A stretch of DNA of 64,000 bases, taken from NCBI RefSeq assembly GCF_900102745.1, contig NZ_FMZF01000003.1, positions 300,485 through 364,484 on the forward strand, in the 5' to 3' direction. This document shows, in pieces, positions 47,576 through 56,035 of this stretch. The DNA comes from Geodermatophilus telluris (GTDB lineage Bacteria; Actinomycetota; Actinomycetes; Mycobacteriales; Geodermatophilaceae). The notes beneath the pieces are model-generated. The model saw nothing but the letters and a program-made list of their open reading frames with translations, made no database searches and was not told the DNA's origin. Positions within the stretch are counted from its first letter, which is position 1. Each line of letters opens with the position of its first letter. The position numbers were made by a program, and so were the translations under genes.

Positions 47576-49795
47576 TCAGACCCGCGCGAGACCGACCACG
47601 GTGACGTCGTCGCCACCGGCCGGGTCGAGCGCGGCGACCACGCCGTCGACGACCTCCTGCGGCTCCCCGGCGACCGCGGCCACCGCCTCGCGCACCGCCT
47701 CCAGCCCCTCCGGCAGCGGCCGCCCGCGGCGCTCGACGAGCCCGTCGCTGTAGAGCAGCAGCCGGTCGCCGGCGGCCAGGCGCAGCTCGGCCTGCGGGTA
47801 GGTGACCGCGTCGAGCAGGCCCAGCGCCGGGCCGCGCCCGTCGGTGACCAGCCGGCCGACCCCGCCCGCGGCGTGCACGGCCGGCAGGTGCCCGGCGTTG
47901 GCCAGCACCACCGCGCCGGTGGCGGGGTCGAACTGGGCGACGACGGCGGTGGCCATCTCGCCCGGCAGCAGCGCGCCGATCAGCTGGTTGAGCGCCGACA
48001 GCGCCGCCGCCGGACCCTCGTCGCGCAGCAGCGCCGCCCGCAGCGCGTGCCGCAGCTGGGCGGTCACCGACGCGGCGGACAGCCCGTGCCCGGCGACGTC
48101 GCCGAGCACCACGGCCAGCTCCCCGCCGGGCAGCGGCACCAGGTCGTACCAGTCGCCGCCGACGACGTCGGCCTCGCTGGGCCGGTAGCGGGCGCCGAGC
48201 GCGACGCCGGGCACCTTCGGCAGCTCCTCCAGCAGCAGGGTCCGCTGCAGCGCGGCCGAGAGACGGTCGTCCTCCGCGGCGCGGGCCAGCACCGCCTCGC
48301 CGAGGTGCCCGGCCAGCGCGCGGGCGGCGGCCACCTCGTGCTCGCGCCAGGGGCGGGCGGTGCCGCGGACGGTCTCGGTCCACCGGGCGAACGAGCGGCG
48401 CGGGGAGAGCCGGCCGTCGGTGACCTTCGAGGTGTGCGGGTCGCCGCCCCAGGACACCTCGCGCGGCGTCTCCGGCCGGAACCAGGCGAGGAAGTCCCCG
48501 CGCCCCCTGCCGACCTCGACGGCCAGCACGCCGCTGGCCTCCTCCGTGAGGTCGGCGAAGCCGGGCAGCGCGCGGGTCAGCCGGTCGGTGGCCCCGCCGG
48601 CGCGCAGCACCGCCGCGACGACGGCGGCCACCCGGTCGGCCGGCGGCGTCGTCCCGAGCAGGTGCAGCCGGCCGTCGAGGCGCACGGCGGCCCCGGCGGC
48701 GGGCAGCAGGTCGAGCACGGTCAGCGTGCCGTCGACCAGCGCGGCCGCCGGCGTCCGCGGGGTGCGGCCGACCGCGGCCGCGAGCTCGGCCTCGCGCCGG
48801 GTCACCGCGACGGCGTGGTCGCGGTCGGCGGCCTCGACCGTGGTGTGCAGCAGCAGCGAGGCGGTGCGGCCGAGGAACTCCGCGGCGGTGCGGTCGGCGG
48901 AGGAGGGCCGGTGCGGGCCGCTGTAGGAGTGGCAGGCGACCAGGCCCCACAGCCGGCCGCGGTCGACGAGCGAGACCGACATCGACGCGGTGACGCCCAT
49001 GTTGGCCAGGTACTCCAGGTGCACCGGGGAGACGCTGCGCAGCACCGCGCCGGAGAGGTCCAGCGGCCGCCCGGTGCCCGGGACCAGCGGCGGCTCGAGC
49101 GGCACCGGCGTGTACGTGGCGTCGGGGATGAGCCGAAGCCAGTTCGTCGCGTAGAGCGCGCGGGCCTGGGCGGGGATGTCGCTGGCCGGGTAGTGCAGGC
49201 CGAGGAAGGGCTCGAGGTGCTCGCGGCGGTCCTCGGCGACGACCTCGCCGTTCCACTCGGCGTCGAAGCGGTAGACCATCACCCGGTCGAAGCCGGTCAG
49301 CGCGCGCACCTCGCGGGCCAGCACGCCGGTCAGCCCCTCCAGCGACGTGGGCGCCGACAGCCGCTGCAGCACCGTGGGCAGCCGCCGGTGCCAGGCCGCG
49401 CCCGCCTGCCCGGCGCCGGCGACCGGCTCCCACTCGGTGACCAGCAGGCCGCCGCTGCGCGAGAGCAGCAGGTCCAGCTCGCGGCCGCCCGGCGAGACCC
49501 GCAGCGGCTCGGCCTCGGCGAGGTCGCCGGCCAGCGCCGCGCGCAGCCGGTCGAGCTCGGCGGGGGCGAGCAGGTCGGCCAGCGTCCGGCCGGTGACCTC
49601 GGCGCCCAGGACGTCGGCGGCGTTGGCCGAGGCGACGACCACGTCGAGGCCGGGCTCGGTGACCGCCAGCAGCGCGCCGTGCGGCTGGACGGCGCCGGGG
49701 ACGGCGATCGGCTCGTCGGCGCAGCGGGCCAGCGCGTCGGTGTCCACCTGTCGGCGCACCGGGTCGGGAGCAGCGGGCGGCGGGGGCGTGGTCAC
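47576..49795 (-). CDS. Bacteriophytochrome fused to a PP2C (RsbU/SpoIIE-type) phosphatase
   Basis: A 739-residue red-light photoreceptor with a phosphatase output in place of a histidine kinase. PAS: ARCADEPIAVPGAVQPHG, with Cys25 at the usual biliverdin attachment site. GAF: FDRVMVYRFDAEWNGEVVAE and the invariant YPASDIPAQAR. PHY: the tongue motif LSPRRSFARW, with WGGDP before it. PP2C/SpoIIE (about 510-739): GGDWYDLVPL, VLGDVAGHGLSA, LLYSDGLVERR, GGDDVTVV. It probably dephosphorylates a STAS antagonist, and a STAS gene lies next upstream on the same strand, 10 bp away. Confidence 0.92.
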   Translation of the reverse strand: MTTPPPPAAPDPVRRQVDTDALARCADEPIAVPGAVQPHGALLAVTEPGLDVVVASANAADVLGAEVTGRTLADLLAPAELDRLRAALAGDLAEAEPLRVSPGGRELDLLLSRSGGLLVTEWEPVAGAGQAGAAWHRRLPTVLQRLSAPTSLEGLTGVLAREVRALTGFDRVMVYRFDAEWNGEVVAEDRREHLEPFLGLHYPASDIPAQARALYATNWLRLIPDATYTPVPLEPPLVPGTGRPLDLSGAVLRSVSPVHLEYLANMGVTASMSVSLVDRGRLWGLVACHSYSGPHRPSSADRTAAEFLGRTASLLLHTTVEAADRDHAVAVTRREAELAAAVGRTPRTPAAALVDGTLTVLDLLPAAGAAVRLDGRLHLLGTTPPADRVAAVVAAVLRAGGATDRLTRALPGFADLTEEASGVLAVEVGRGRGDFLAWFRPETPREVSWGGDPHTSKVTDGRLSPRRSFARWTETVRGTARPWREHEVAAARALAGHLGEAVLARAAEDDRLSAALQRTLLLEELPKVPGVALGARYRPSEADVVGGDWYDLVPLPGGELAVVLGDVAGHGLSAASVTAQLRHALRAALLRDEGPAAALSALNQLIGALLPGEMATAVVAQFDPATGAVVLANAGHLPAVHAAGGVGRLVTDGRGPALGLLDAVTYPQAELRLAAGDRLLLYSDGLVERRGRPLPEGLEAVREAVAAVAGEPQEVVDGVVAALDPAGGDDVTVVGLARV

Positions 49796-49805
49796 CGCCG
49801 CGACC

Positions 49806-50156
49806 CTAGGACCCGACCTCGCCGTCGGTCAGCGCGGCGGTCTCGACCACGGGCACCAGCCGGTCGAGCTCGAGCAGGTCGATGACCAGGCGCACCGGGG
49901 AGTTCGACCGCGGGCAGACAACCTGCAGCGCGGTGCCGGTCTCGGCGGCCCGCTTGGCGGTGCGGGCGAGCTGCCGGGCGCCGGAGGAGTCCATGAACGC
50001 GGTGTCGGTCAGGTCGACCACCAGGCCCCGCGGCGCGGCGGACAGCTCGGCCTCCACGCACTCGGCCAGCCGCGCCACCGTGGCGACGTCGAGTTCACCG
50101 CGTACCCTCAGCGCCGGCCGTCCGTGCACCGCAGTGCGGTCGACGGCGAACTGCAC
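49806..50156 (-). CDS. STAS-domain anti-anti-sigma factor (RsbV-like)
   Basis: A 116-residue STAS protein. ALRVRGELDVATVARLAECV opens the fold, and LVVDLTDTAFMDSSGARQLA holds the phosphorylatable Ser of the DSSG motif. Unphosphorylated it would sequester an RsbW-like kinase and free a sigma factor. GTG 50156 has GAGGGAG eight bases upstream. It is co-transcribed with the downstream phytochrome-phosphatase and divergent from the RsbW-like gene, so substrate, phosphatase and kinase are all together. Confidence 0.9.
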   Translation of the reverse strand: MQFAVDRTAVHGRPALRVRGELDVATVARLAECVEAELSAAPRGLVVDLTDTAFMDSSGARQLARTAKRAAETGTALQVVCPRSNSPVRLVIDLLELDRLVPVVETAALTDGEVGS

Positions 50157-50225
50157 GATCGGGCTCCCTCGGTGCGGTGGTCGGACCCAGGGAGCGTAAC
50201 CGGACGTCGCAGCGGGAGGCTCGGG

Positions 50226-50654
50226 GTGGAGATCAGCTTCACCGTACGTCTTCCGGTGGACGTCGACAGCGTGCCGTTCGTCCGGGGGCTGTGCCGGCAG
50301 GCGCTGGAGCACCTGCGCATCGACCGGCCGGTGGTCGAGGAGACCACGCTGGCGCTCACCGAGGCGTGCGCGAACGTCGTCCGGCACGCCGGTGCGCACG
50401 CCGAGTACGAGGTGTCGGTGGCGATCGCCGGCGACGTCTGCCGGATCACCGTGGTCGACGACGGCAGCGGCTTCGACCCCGCCGAGGTCGCCGGGCGCGA
50501 GCCGTCGGTCGACGGCGGCGGCGCGGGCCTGACGCTCATGCAGGCGCTGGTCGACCGCCTCGACTTCCGCAGCGACCCCGACGGCCGGCACCGGGTCAGC
50601 CTGGAGAAGCGGCTGTCCTCCCGTCCGCCGCTGCGGCTGCTCGACCCCTCCTGA
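50226..50654 (+). CDS. RsbW-like anti-sigma regulatory kinase (HATPase_c)
   Basis: A 142-residue GHKL-fold serine kinase/anti-sigma factor. The N-box is TEACANVVRHAG, G1 is VDDGSGFDPAEV and G2 is GGGAGLTLMQAL. There is no membrane segment and no extra domain. GTG 50226 is preceded by GGGAGG at good spacing. It is the likely kinase for the STAS protein encoded divergently 69 bp away. The sigma factor it would control is not in the window. Confidence 0.9.
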   Translation: MEISFTVRLPVDVDSVPFVRGLCRQALEHLRIDRPVVEETTLALTEACANVVRHAGAHAEYEVSVAIAGDVCRITVVDDGSGFDPAEVAGREPSVDGGGAGLTLMQALVDRLDFRSDPDGRHRVSLEKRLSSRPPLRLLDPS

Positions 50655-50660
50655 CCCCGC

Positions 50661-51017
50661 TCAGGACGGCGATGCGTCCCGGCCGGCCTCCTGCGCGGGC
50701 GGGGCGGTGGCCTCGACCGCGGTGAACGCCTCGACGATCTCGTACGTGTGGCGCACCCCGGCCGGGACGACCCACGAGTCGCCGGGACCCAGCTCCAGCG
50801 TCTCGTCCCCCGCCCGCAGCCGGGCCCGACCGGAGACGGCGTAGCCCACCGTCTCGTACTCGCGGGCCACCTCCGGCTCGCCCTCGCTCGGCTGCTGTGC
50901 CGCCCACAGGCGCATCGCGACCCGCGAGCCGGCCGCCAGGTTGCGCTGCCCCATCCCCCCGGCCGCCACGGCGACCGCCTCCACCTTGCCGACCCGGCTC
51001 TCGCTCGTCCCGCTCAT
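50661..51017 (-). CDS. Cupin domain protein
   Basis: A 118-residue single-cupin protein. YETVGYAVSGRARLRAGDET and GPGDSWVVPAGVRHTYEIVE correspond to cupin motifs 1 and 2. Motif 2 keeps P-x-G-x-x-H, but motif 1 lacks the usual HxH, so metal binding may be weak or absent. ATG 51017 (MSGTSESRV) is chosen; an upstream in-frame ATG at 51050 would add a non-conserved stretch. It converges on the RsbW-like gene with a 6-bp gap. Confidence 0.8.
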   Translation of the reverse strand: MSGTSESRVGKVEAVAVAAGGMGQRNLAAGSRVAMRLWAAQQPSEGEPEVAREYETVGYAVSGRARLRAGDETLELGPGDSWVVPAGVRHTYEIVEAFTAVEATAPPAQEAGRDASPS

Positions 51018-51072
51018 GGACGGCGGGCTACCCGGGTGGGCGCCGCGCACGCGTGCCCACCGGGGATCGGCC

Positions 51073-52041
51073 TCAGGACGACGGGGTGAGCGCGCGGACC
51101 CGCTCGATCAGCCCGCCGGCGCAGGCGTCGATGAAGCCGTCGGGGTCGGGACCGGCGTTCTGCAGCACGATGTGGTCGAAGCCGGCGTCGACGTAGGGCT
51201 GCACCTGCTGCACGTGCGCGTCCAGGTCCGGGCCGCAGGAGAACTGCTGGCGGATGTCGTCGGGCTTCACCGTGGCGCTGGCCGCGTCGAAGTTCACCGG
51301 GTTGGGCAGCTCGCTCATCACCTTCCACCCGGTGAGCGCCCAGCGGCTCTTCTCCAGCGCCTCCTGGACGGCGGACTCCTCGTCGGCCGCCCACGCCACC
51401 GGCACCTCGGCGTACCGCGGGCCGGAGCCACCGGCGCCGGTGTAGGCCTCGACGAGGTCGGCGCGCGGCTCGGTGGCGAACAGCCCGTCGCCGTGCTCGG
51501 CGGCCAGTGCGGAGGCGTTGTGCCCGCCGCTGGCGACGGCGATCACGGGCAGCCGGTCGGGCAGGTCGAACACGCGGGCGTCCTCGAGCTGCAGGTACTG
51601 CCCGTCGTAGGACTGGTAGCCGCCCTGCCAGAGCAGCCTGATGATCTCCAGCGCCTCGGTGAGCATCTTGTGCCGCGTGCGCACGGCCGGCCAGCCCTGG
51701 CCGACCACGTGCTCGTTGAGCCGCTCGCCGGCGCCGATGCCCAGGGTGAACCGGTTCTCCGAGAGGATCTGCACCGTCGCCGCGGCCTGGGCGATGACCG
51801 CGGGGTGGTAGCGGATGATCGGGCAGGTCACGCCGGTGACCAGGCCGATCCGCTCGGTCCGGGCCGCCATCGCGCCGAGCATCGACCAGGTGAAGCCGCT
51901 GTGCCCCTGGGCGTCGAGCCACGGGTGGAAGTGGTCGCTGAGCTCGACGAAGTCGAAGCCGGCCTCCTCCGCGCGGACCGTCTGGCGGACCACCTCGTTC
52001 GGCGGGAAGGCCTCGGTGGCGAGCTTCAGTCCGACCTGCAT
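51073..52041 (-). CDS. F420-dependent LLM-class oxidoreductase (TIGR03557-like)
   Basis: A 322-residue luciferase-like TIM-barrel enzyme. LKLATEAFPPNEVVRQTVRA, ELSDHFHPWLDAQGHSGFTW, VTGVTCPIIRYHPAVIAQAA, and GIGAGERLNEHVVGQGWPAV match the F420-dependent glucose-6-phosphate-dehydrogenase-like subfamily. The HFHPW-type segment contacts the deazaflavin. The substrate is unknown; FGD proper has close but distinct sequences. No F420 biosynthesis genes are in the window. ATG 52041. Confidence 0.88.
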   Translation of the reverse strand: MQVGLKLATEAFPPNEVVRQTVRAEEAGFDFVELSDHFHPWLDAQGHSGFTWSMLGAMAARTERIGLVTGVTCPIIRYHPAVIAQAAATVQILSENRFTLGIGAGERLNEHVVGQGWPAVRTRHKMLTEALEIIRLLWQGGYQSYDGQYLQLEDARVFDLPDRLPVIAVASGGHNASALAAEHGDGLFATEPRADLVEAYTGAGGSGPRYAEVPVAWAADEESAVQEALEKSRWALTGWKVMSELPNPVNFDAASATVKPDDIRQQFSCGPDLDAHVQQVQPYVDAGFDHIVLQNAGPDPDGFIDACAGGLIERVRALTPSS

Positions 52042-52219
52042 GGTTCAGCGTCCTCACGGTGGGGTGCGGCGGTCCCCCGCCGCCTGCCCGGAGCCCGCGG
52101 AACGGAAACGGCACGCCGGTCGGGGTAATGCGGTCGCGCCGCGCGAGCCCAGCGCGTTGACTGCCCCGGCCCACGACCGCACCGCGGGGACCGGGCCCCG
52201 CGCAGCAGAGGAAAGGACC

Positions 52220-53398
52220 ATGGAGCAGATCAGTGAACGCCTCCTCAACTGGGCGTCGATCCTCGAGCCGACCACCCGGGCGCAGGCCGAGCGCACCGCC
52301 GCGCTCCCCTTCATCCACCCGCACGTCGCGCTGATGCCCGACGCGCACCTGGGGCTGGGTGCGACCGTCGGCTCGGTCATCCCCACCGACGGCGCGATCA
52401 TCCCCGCAGCGGTCGGGGTCGACATCGGCTGCGGGATGATGGCCGTGCGCACCCCGTTCACCGCCGACGACCTCGCCGGCCGCGACCTGTCCGTGCTGCA
52501 CGGCCAGATCGCCCGCTCGGTCCCGCTGTCGGCCGGCGGCCGCAACCGGAAGCTGCGCGAGACCGCCGTCCCCCGGGTCGAGGAGCTGCGCGCACTGCCG
52601 GGCGCCGGCCAGGCCGACGCGGTCGCTGACTCCTGGCCGCTGCAGCTCGGGTCCCTGGGCTCGGGCAACCACTTCATCGAGGTCTCCCTCGACGAGGAAG
52701 ACCGCGTCTGGACCTTCCTGCACTCCGGGTCGCGCGGCGTCGGCAACAAGCTGGCGTCGAAGCACGTCCGGATCGCGCAGGAGCGCTGCCGGGCCGAGGG
52801 CGTCGAGCTCGCCGACCGGGACCTCGCGTACCTGGAGGAGGGCGAGCCGGAGTTCGACGCCTACGTCGAGGCGCTGCGGTGGGCTCAGCGGTTCGCCTTC
52901 CTCAACCGCGAGGAGATGATGGACCGTGTCGTCGACCAGCTCGGTCGGTTCATGAGTGGACGTGGCCTCGGGACCGAGGTGGAACGGCTGGAGACGGTCA
53001 ACTGCCACCACAACTACACCGAGCGGGAGACGCACTACGGGCGCGAGGTGTGGCTGTCCCGCAAGGGCGCGATCTCCGCGCGCGCCGGACAGTGGGGGCT
53101 GATCCCGGGCTCGATGGGGACGGCGAGCTACGTCGTCGTCGGCAAGGGCGACGTCGAGTCGCTGACCAGCTCGCCGCACGGCGCCGGGCGGGCGTTCTCC
53201 CGGACGGCGGCGCGCCGGCGGTTCACCCGGGCCGACCTCGACGCGCGGATGAGGGGCATCGCCTGGGGCCGCTCCGACGCCTTCCTCGACGAGCACCCCG
53301 ACGCCTACAAGGACATCGACGTCGTCATGGCGGACGCCGCCGACCTGGTGGAGGTGCGGCACACGCTGCGCCAGGTGGTGAACGTCAAGGGCGACTGA
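52220..53398 (+). CDS. rtcB: RtcB-type RNA-splicing ligase
   Basis: A 392-residue GTP-dependent 3'-phosphate/5'-OH RNA ligase. Manganese and GMP site motifs are intact: DAHLGLGATVGSVIP, VGVDIGCGMMAVRTP, LGSGNHFIEV, HSGSRGVGNK, NCHHNY, LIPGSMGTASYVVVG, and SSPHGAGRAFSR, whose His is the guanylylated residue in characterised RtcBs. It is shorter than E. coli RtcB and fits the compact actinobacterial type. AAAGG precedes the ATG. No archease or rtcA gene is adjacent, so it probably acts alone in RNA repair. Confidence 0.93.
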   Translation: MEQISERLLNWASILEPTTRAQAERTAALPFIHPHVALMPDAHLGLGATVGSVIPTDGAIIPAAVGVDIGCGMMAVRTPFTADDLAGRDLSVLHGQIARSVPLSAGGRNRKLRETAVPRVEELRALPGAGQADAVADSWPLQLGSLGSGNHFIEVSLDEEDRVWTFLHSGSRGVGNKLASKHVRIAQERCRAEGVELADRDLAYLEEGEPEFDAYVEALRWAQRFAFLNREEMMDRVVDQLGRFMSGRGLGTEVERLETVNCHHNYTERETHYGREVWLSRKGAISARAGQWGLIPGSMGTASYVVVGKGDVESLTSSPHGAGRAFSRTAARRRFTRADLDARMRGIAWGRSDAFLDEHPDAYKDIDVVMADAADLVEVRHTLRQVVNVKGD

Positions 53399-53427
53399 GT
53401 CCCCCGCCGCTGGGTCCCCGTTGCGCG

Positions 53428-53463
53428 GTCGTGCTCTGCCCACACCTGTGGGCAGAGCACGAC
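53428..53463. repeat. Intergenic palindrome family, copy 4 (perfect)
   Basis: Perfect 17-bp arms GTCGTGCTCTGCCCACA and TGTGGGCAGAGCACGAC around CC, 29 bp after the rtcB stop. Pairing extends one more G-C at each side. Confidence 0.85.
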
Positions 53464-53513
53464 CGTCCACCGGAGCACTCCCTCCCGGGGTCCCCGTGCG
53501 GGACAGTGACCCG

Positions 53514-54443
53514 GTGACGACGTCGATCGAGGCGGCCGCGCTGCAGGAGGTGGCACCGGGCGTCTTCGCCTACGTGCAGCCCGACGGCAGCTGGATGATC
53601 AACAACACCGGCGTGGTGGCCGGCGACGACGGGACCGGCCTGATGGTCGACACCACCTCGACGGAGGCGCGCAACCGGGCGCTGTTCGCCGCGGTGGCCG
53701 GGGTGGTGCCGGGCCGGCTGCACGCGGTGGTGAACACCCACCACCACGGCGACCACACCTTCGGCAACTGGCTGGTCCCCGCCGGCACCCCGGTGGTCGG
53801 CCACGCGCACAGCCGCGAGGACCAGCTCGCCGCCGGGCTGGTGGCGGCGCAGGTGCTCACCGGACCGGACTACGGGCACCTGGAGGTCCGCCCGCCCGAC
53901 CTGACGTTCACCGGTGCGCTGACGCTGCACCTCGGCGAGCGGGCGGTCGAGCTGCACGCGGTCGGCCCGGCGCACACGCGCGGCGACGTCGTCGTCTGGC
54001 TGCCGGCCGAGCGGGTGGCCTTCGCCGGGGACGTCGCCTTCGCCGGCGGCCAGCCGTTCCTCGCCGAGGGCAGCGTGGCCGGGTACCCGCGGGCGCTGGC
54101 CGCGCTGCGGGCGCTCGAGCCGGAGGTGCTGGTGCCCGGGCACGGGCCGGTGTGCCGGGGCGCGGAGGTGACCCGCCTGCTCGACGACCTGGCCGGTTAC
54201 GCCGCCTTCGTCGACGCGACCGCGCGCGAGGGTCACGCGGCCGGGTGGTCGCCGCTGGAGACCGCGCGGCGGCGGGCGGACAACCCGTACGCGGCGTGGC
54301 AGGAGTCCGAGCGGCTGGTGGGCAACCTGCACCGCGCCTACACCGAGCTCGACGGCCGGCCACTCGGCGAGCGGCTGCCACTGACCGACATCTGGCCGGA
54401 CATGGTCGCCTTCCACGGCGGCCCCATCGGCTGCCGGGCCTGA
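53514..54443 (+). CDS. Metallo-beta-lactamase-fold hydrolase
   Basis: A 309-residue MBL-fold enzyme. The di-zinc ligands are clear: VVNTHHHGDHTFGN (HxHxDH), GPAHTRGDVVVWLP (His), FAGDVAFAGG (Asp), and VLVPGHGPVCRG (His). The C-terminal ~90 residues are helical and resemble those of cyclase/glyoxalase II-like MBL proteins of unknown substrate (ADNPYAAWQESERLVGNLHR). GTG 53514 is used. It is followed 54 bp later by an SMP-30 gene on the same strand. Confidence 0.88.
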   Translation: MTTSIEAAALQEVAPGVFAYVQPDGSWMINNTGVVAGDDGTGLMVDTTSTEARNRALFAAVAGVVPGRLHAVVNTHHHGDHTFGNWLVPAGTPVVGHAHSREDQLAAGLVAAQVLTGPDYGHLEVRPPDLTFTGALTLHLGERAVELHAVGPAHTRGDVVVWLPAERVAFAGDVAFAGGQPFLAEGSVAGYPRALAALRALEPEVLVPGHGPVCRGAEVTRLLDDLAGYAAFVDATAREGHAAGWSPLETARRRADNPYAAWQESERLVGNLHRAYTELDGRPLGERLPLTDIWPDMVAFHGGPIGCRA

Positions 54444-54497
54444 CGGCGGGGCGCGCTCCCCTGCGGCCTGAGGCGTCGGCCTCCTAGGGTCCGCGTC

Positions 54498-55397
54498 ATG
54501 GCGGAGCGCGAGGTGCGGACGGTGCTGACCGGCGGCGGGTTCTTCGAGGGCCCGCGCTGGCACGAGGGCACGTGGTGGGTGTCGGACTTCTACCGGCACA
54601 CGGTCAGCCGGGTGACGGCCGACGGGCGGGAGACGGTGCAGTTCGAGGTGCCCGGGCAGCCCTCGGGCCTGGGTTGGCTGCCCGACGGGTCCCTGGTCGT
54701 CGTGTCGATGAAGACCCACGAGGTGCTGCGCTGGGACGGCTCGTCGCTGTCGACGTACGCCGACCTCTCCGAGCACTGCTGCGGGCACCTCAACGACCTG
54801 GTGGTGACGGCGTCCGGGCACGTGTTCGCCGGCGACTTCGGCTTCGACCTCATGGGCGGCGGGGACGCGACCACGGCGTCGCTGAAGCGCATTGACCCCG
54901 ACGGCCGCGTGTCCGTCGCCGCCGAGGGGCTGCAGTTCCCCAACGGCTCGGTCGTCACCCCGGACGGCGGCACGCTGGTGGTCGGCGAGACGCTCGGCAA
55001 CCGGTACACCGCCTTCGACCTGGCGGCCGACGGGTCCCTGTCGAACCGGCGGGTGTGGGCGTCGCTGGGGCCGGAGGTCACCGGGCGCACGGTCGAGGAG
55101 GTGCTCGGCCAGCTCGCCGTCGCCCCGGACGGCTGCTCGCTCGACGCCGACGGCTGCATCTGGGCGGCCGACGCGGTGGGCGGGCGGGTCGTGCGGGTGG
55201 CCGAGGGCGGCGAGATCGTCGACGCCGTCGCCGCGCCCGAGGGACTGGGCGTGTTCGCCTGCATGCTCGGCGGCGAGGACGGCCGGACGCTGCTCATGTG
55301 CGCGGCGCCGGACTTCTACGAGCACAACCGCGCGCCGGTGCGCGAGGCGGTGCTGCTCGCGACCGAGGTCGACGTCCCCCACGCCGGCCTGCCCTGA
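54498..55397 (+). CDS. SMP-30/gluconolactonase-family protein
   Basis: A 299-residue six-bladed beta-propeller of the SMP-30/gluconolactonase/LRE family. GFFEGPRWHEGTWWVSDFYR contains the metal-binding Glu of the EGP motif. GHLNDLVVTASGHVFAGDFG carries the conserved Asn/Asp, and LQFPNGSVVTPDGGTLVVGE and a later DADGCIWAADAVGGRVVRV complete the pattern. It probably hydrolyses a lactone. It may be in an operon with the MBL gene, another hydrolase. Confidence 0.9.
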   Translation: MAEREVRTVLTGGGFFEGPRWHEGTWWVSDFYRHTVSRVTADGRETVQFEVPGQPSGLGWLPDGSLVVVSMKTHEVLRWDGSSLSTYADLSEHCCGHLNDLVVTASGHVFAGDFGFDLMGGGDATTASLKRIDPDGRVSVAAEGLQFPNGSVVTPDGGTLVVGETLGNRYTAFDLAADGSLSNRRVWASLGPEVTGRTVEEVLGQLAVAPDGCSLDADGCIWAADAVGGRVVRVAEGGEIVDAVAAPEGLGVFACMLGGEDGRTLLMCAAPDFYEHNRAPVREAVLLATEVDVPHAGLP

Positions 55398-55434
55398 GCC
55401 GGCCGCCGCGGGTGACCCGGGTCCCCCGCGGCAG

Positions 55435-55471
55435 GTCGTGCTCTGCCCCGCCTGACGGGGCAGAGCACGAC
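55435..55471. repeat. Intergenic palindrome family, copy 5 (perfect)
   Basis: Perfect 16-bp arms GTCGTGCTCTGCCCCG and CGGGGCAGAGCACGAC around CCTGA, 38 bp past the SMP-30 stop. It could serve as that gene's terminator. Confidence 0.85.
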
Positions 55472-55541
55472 CGCGCTCGGACCACATTGCACGGGCTGGC
55501 TGTGTCCCGCATGGACTGTGGCGGCCGTGAGAGACCGTCTC

Positions 55542-55971
55542 CGGGGCAGGCCTCGTCGACCTTGACGACGCCGAGGTCGATGACGCCCTCGACGTCCCCG
55601 GTGAGGCGCTGGCCGGCGGGCACGTTCTGCGTACAGCCCCGCCAGTTGGCGTCCAGGACCTGCTGGCGCGTGTAGAGCAGGTCGTGCGACGAGCTCACGA
55701 AGACGCCGTTCACCTGGATGAGGTCTTGCGCGTCCTGGAGGTTCATCCCCACCACGGACGGCATCGCGAAGTCGACGACCGGCGTCGTCGACTCGTCGTC
55801 GTCCCCGTTGACGGCCGAGCCGATGACCCCGATGACGAGGAGCAGGGCGAGGACGGCGAACCACGGCCGCAGGTAGACGGGCGTGTCCTTCTTCTGCGGG
55901 GGTGGCGGTGGGAAGCCACCGGGCTGACCCGGCCAGGGTTGTCCGGGAGGGGGACCGCCAGTCGCGATCAG
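55542..55971 (-). pseudogene. PASTA-like membrane protein gene with abnormal ends
   Basis: The minus strand reads a Gly/Pro-rich head (PPPGQPWPGQPGGFPPPPPQ), a helix (LRPWFAVLALLLVIGVIGSA), an acidic linker, and a PASTA-like domain (MPSVVGMNLQDAQDLIQVNG, later RLTGDVEGVIDLGVVKVDEA). No ATG, GTG or TTG exists before the helix. The only candidate is a CTG at 55971 without a ribosome-binding site. At the other end the expected stop is absent, and the frame continues across palindrome copy 5 into the 3' end of the SMP-30 gene, to 55294. I infer that both ends were lost or altered. A functional gene with a CTG start is the alternative. Confidence 0.5.
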
Positions 55972-55986
55972 CCCCGGACGTGACGC

Positions 55987-56018
55987 GGCCCCCGCCCCGG
56001 AGGTCCGGGACGGGGGCC
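55987..56018. terminator. Terminator hairpin after the 53-residue gene
   Basis: GGCCCCCGCCCCGG (55987-56000) pairs with CCGGGACGGGGGCC (56005-56018) over AGGT, with one C-A mismatch. It lies 18 bp downstream of the stop of the tiny gene on the minus strand. Confidence 0.7.
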
Positions 56019-56035
56019 GTGATCAGGTGCCGGGA

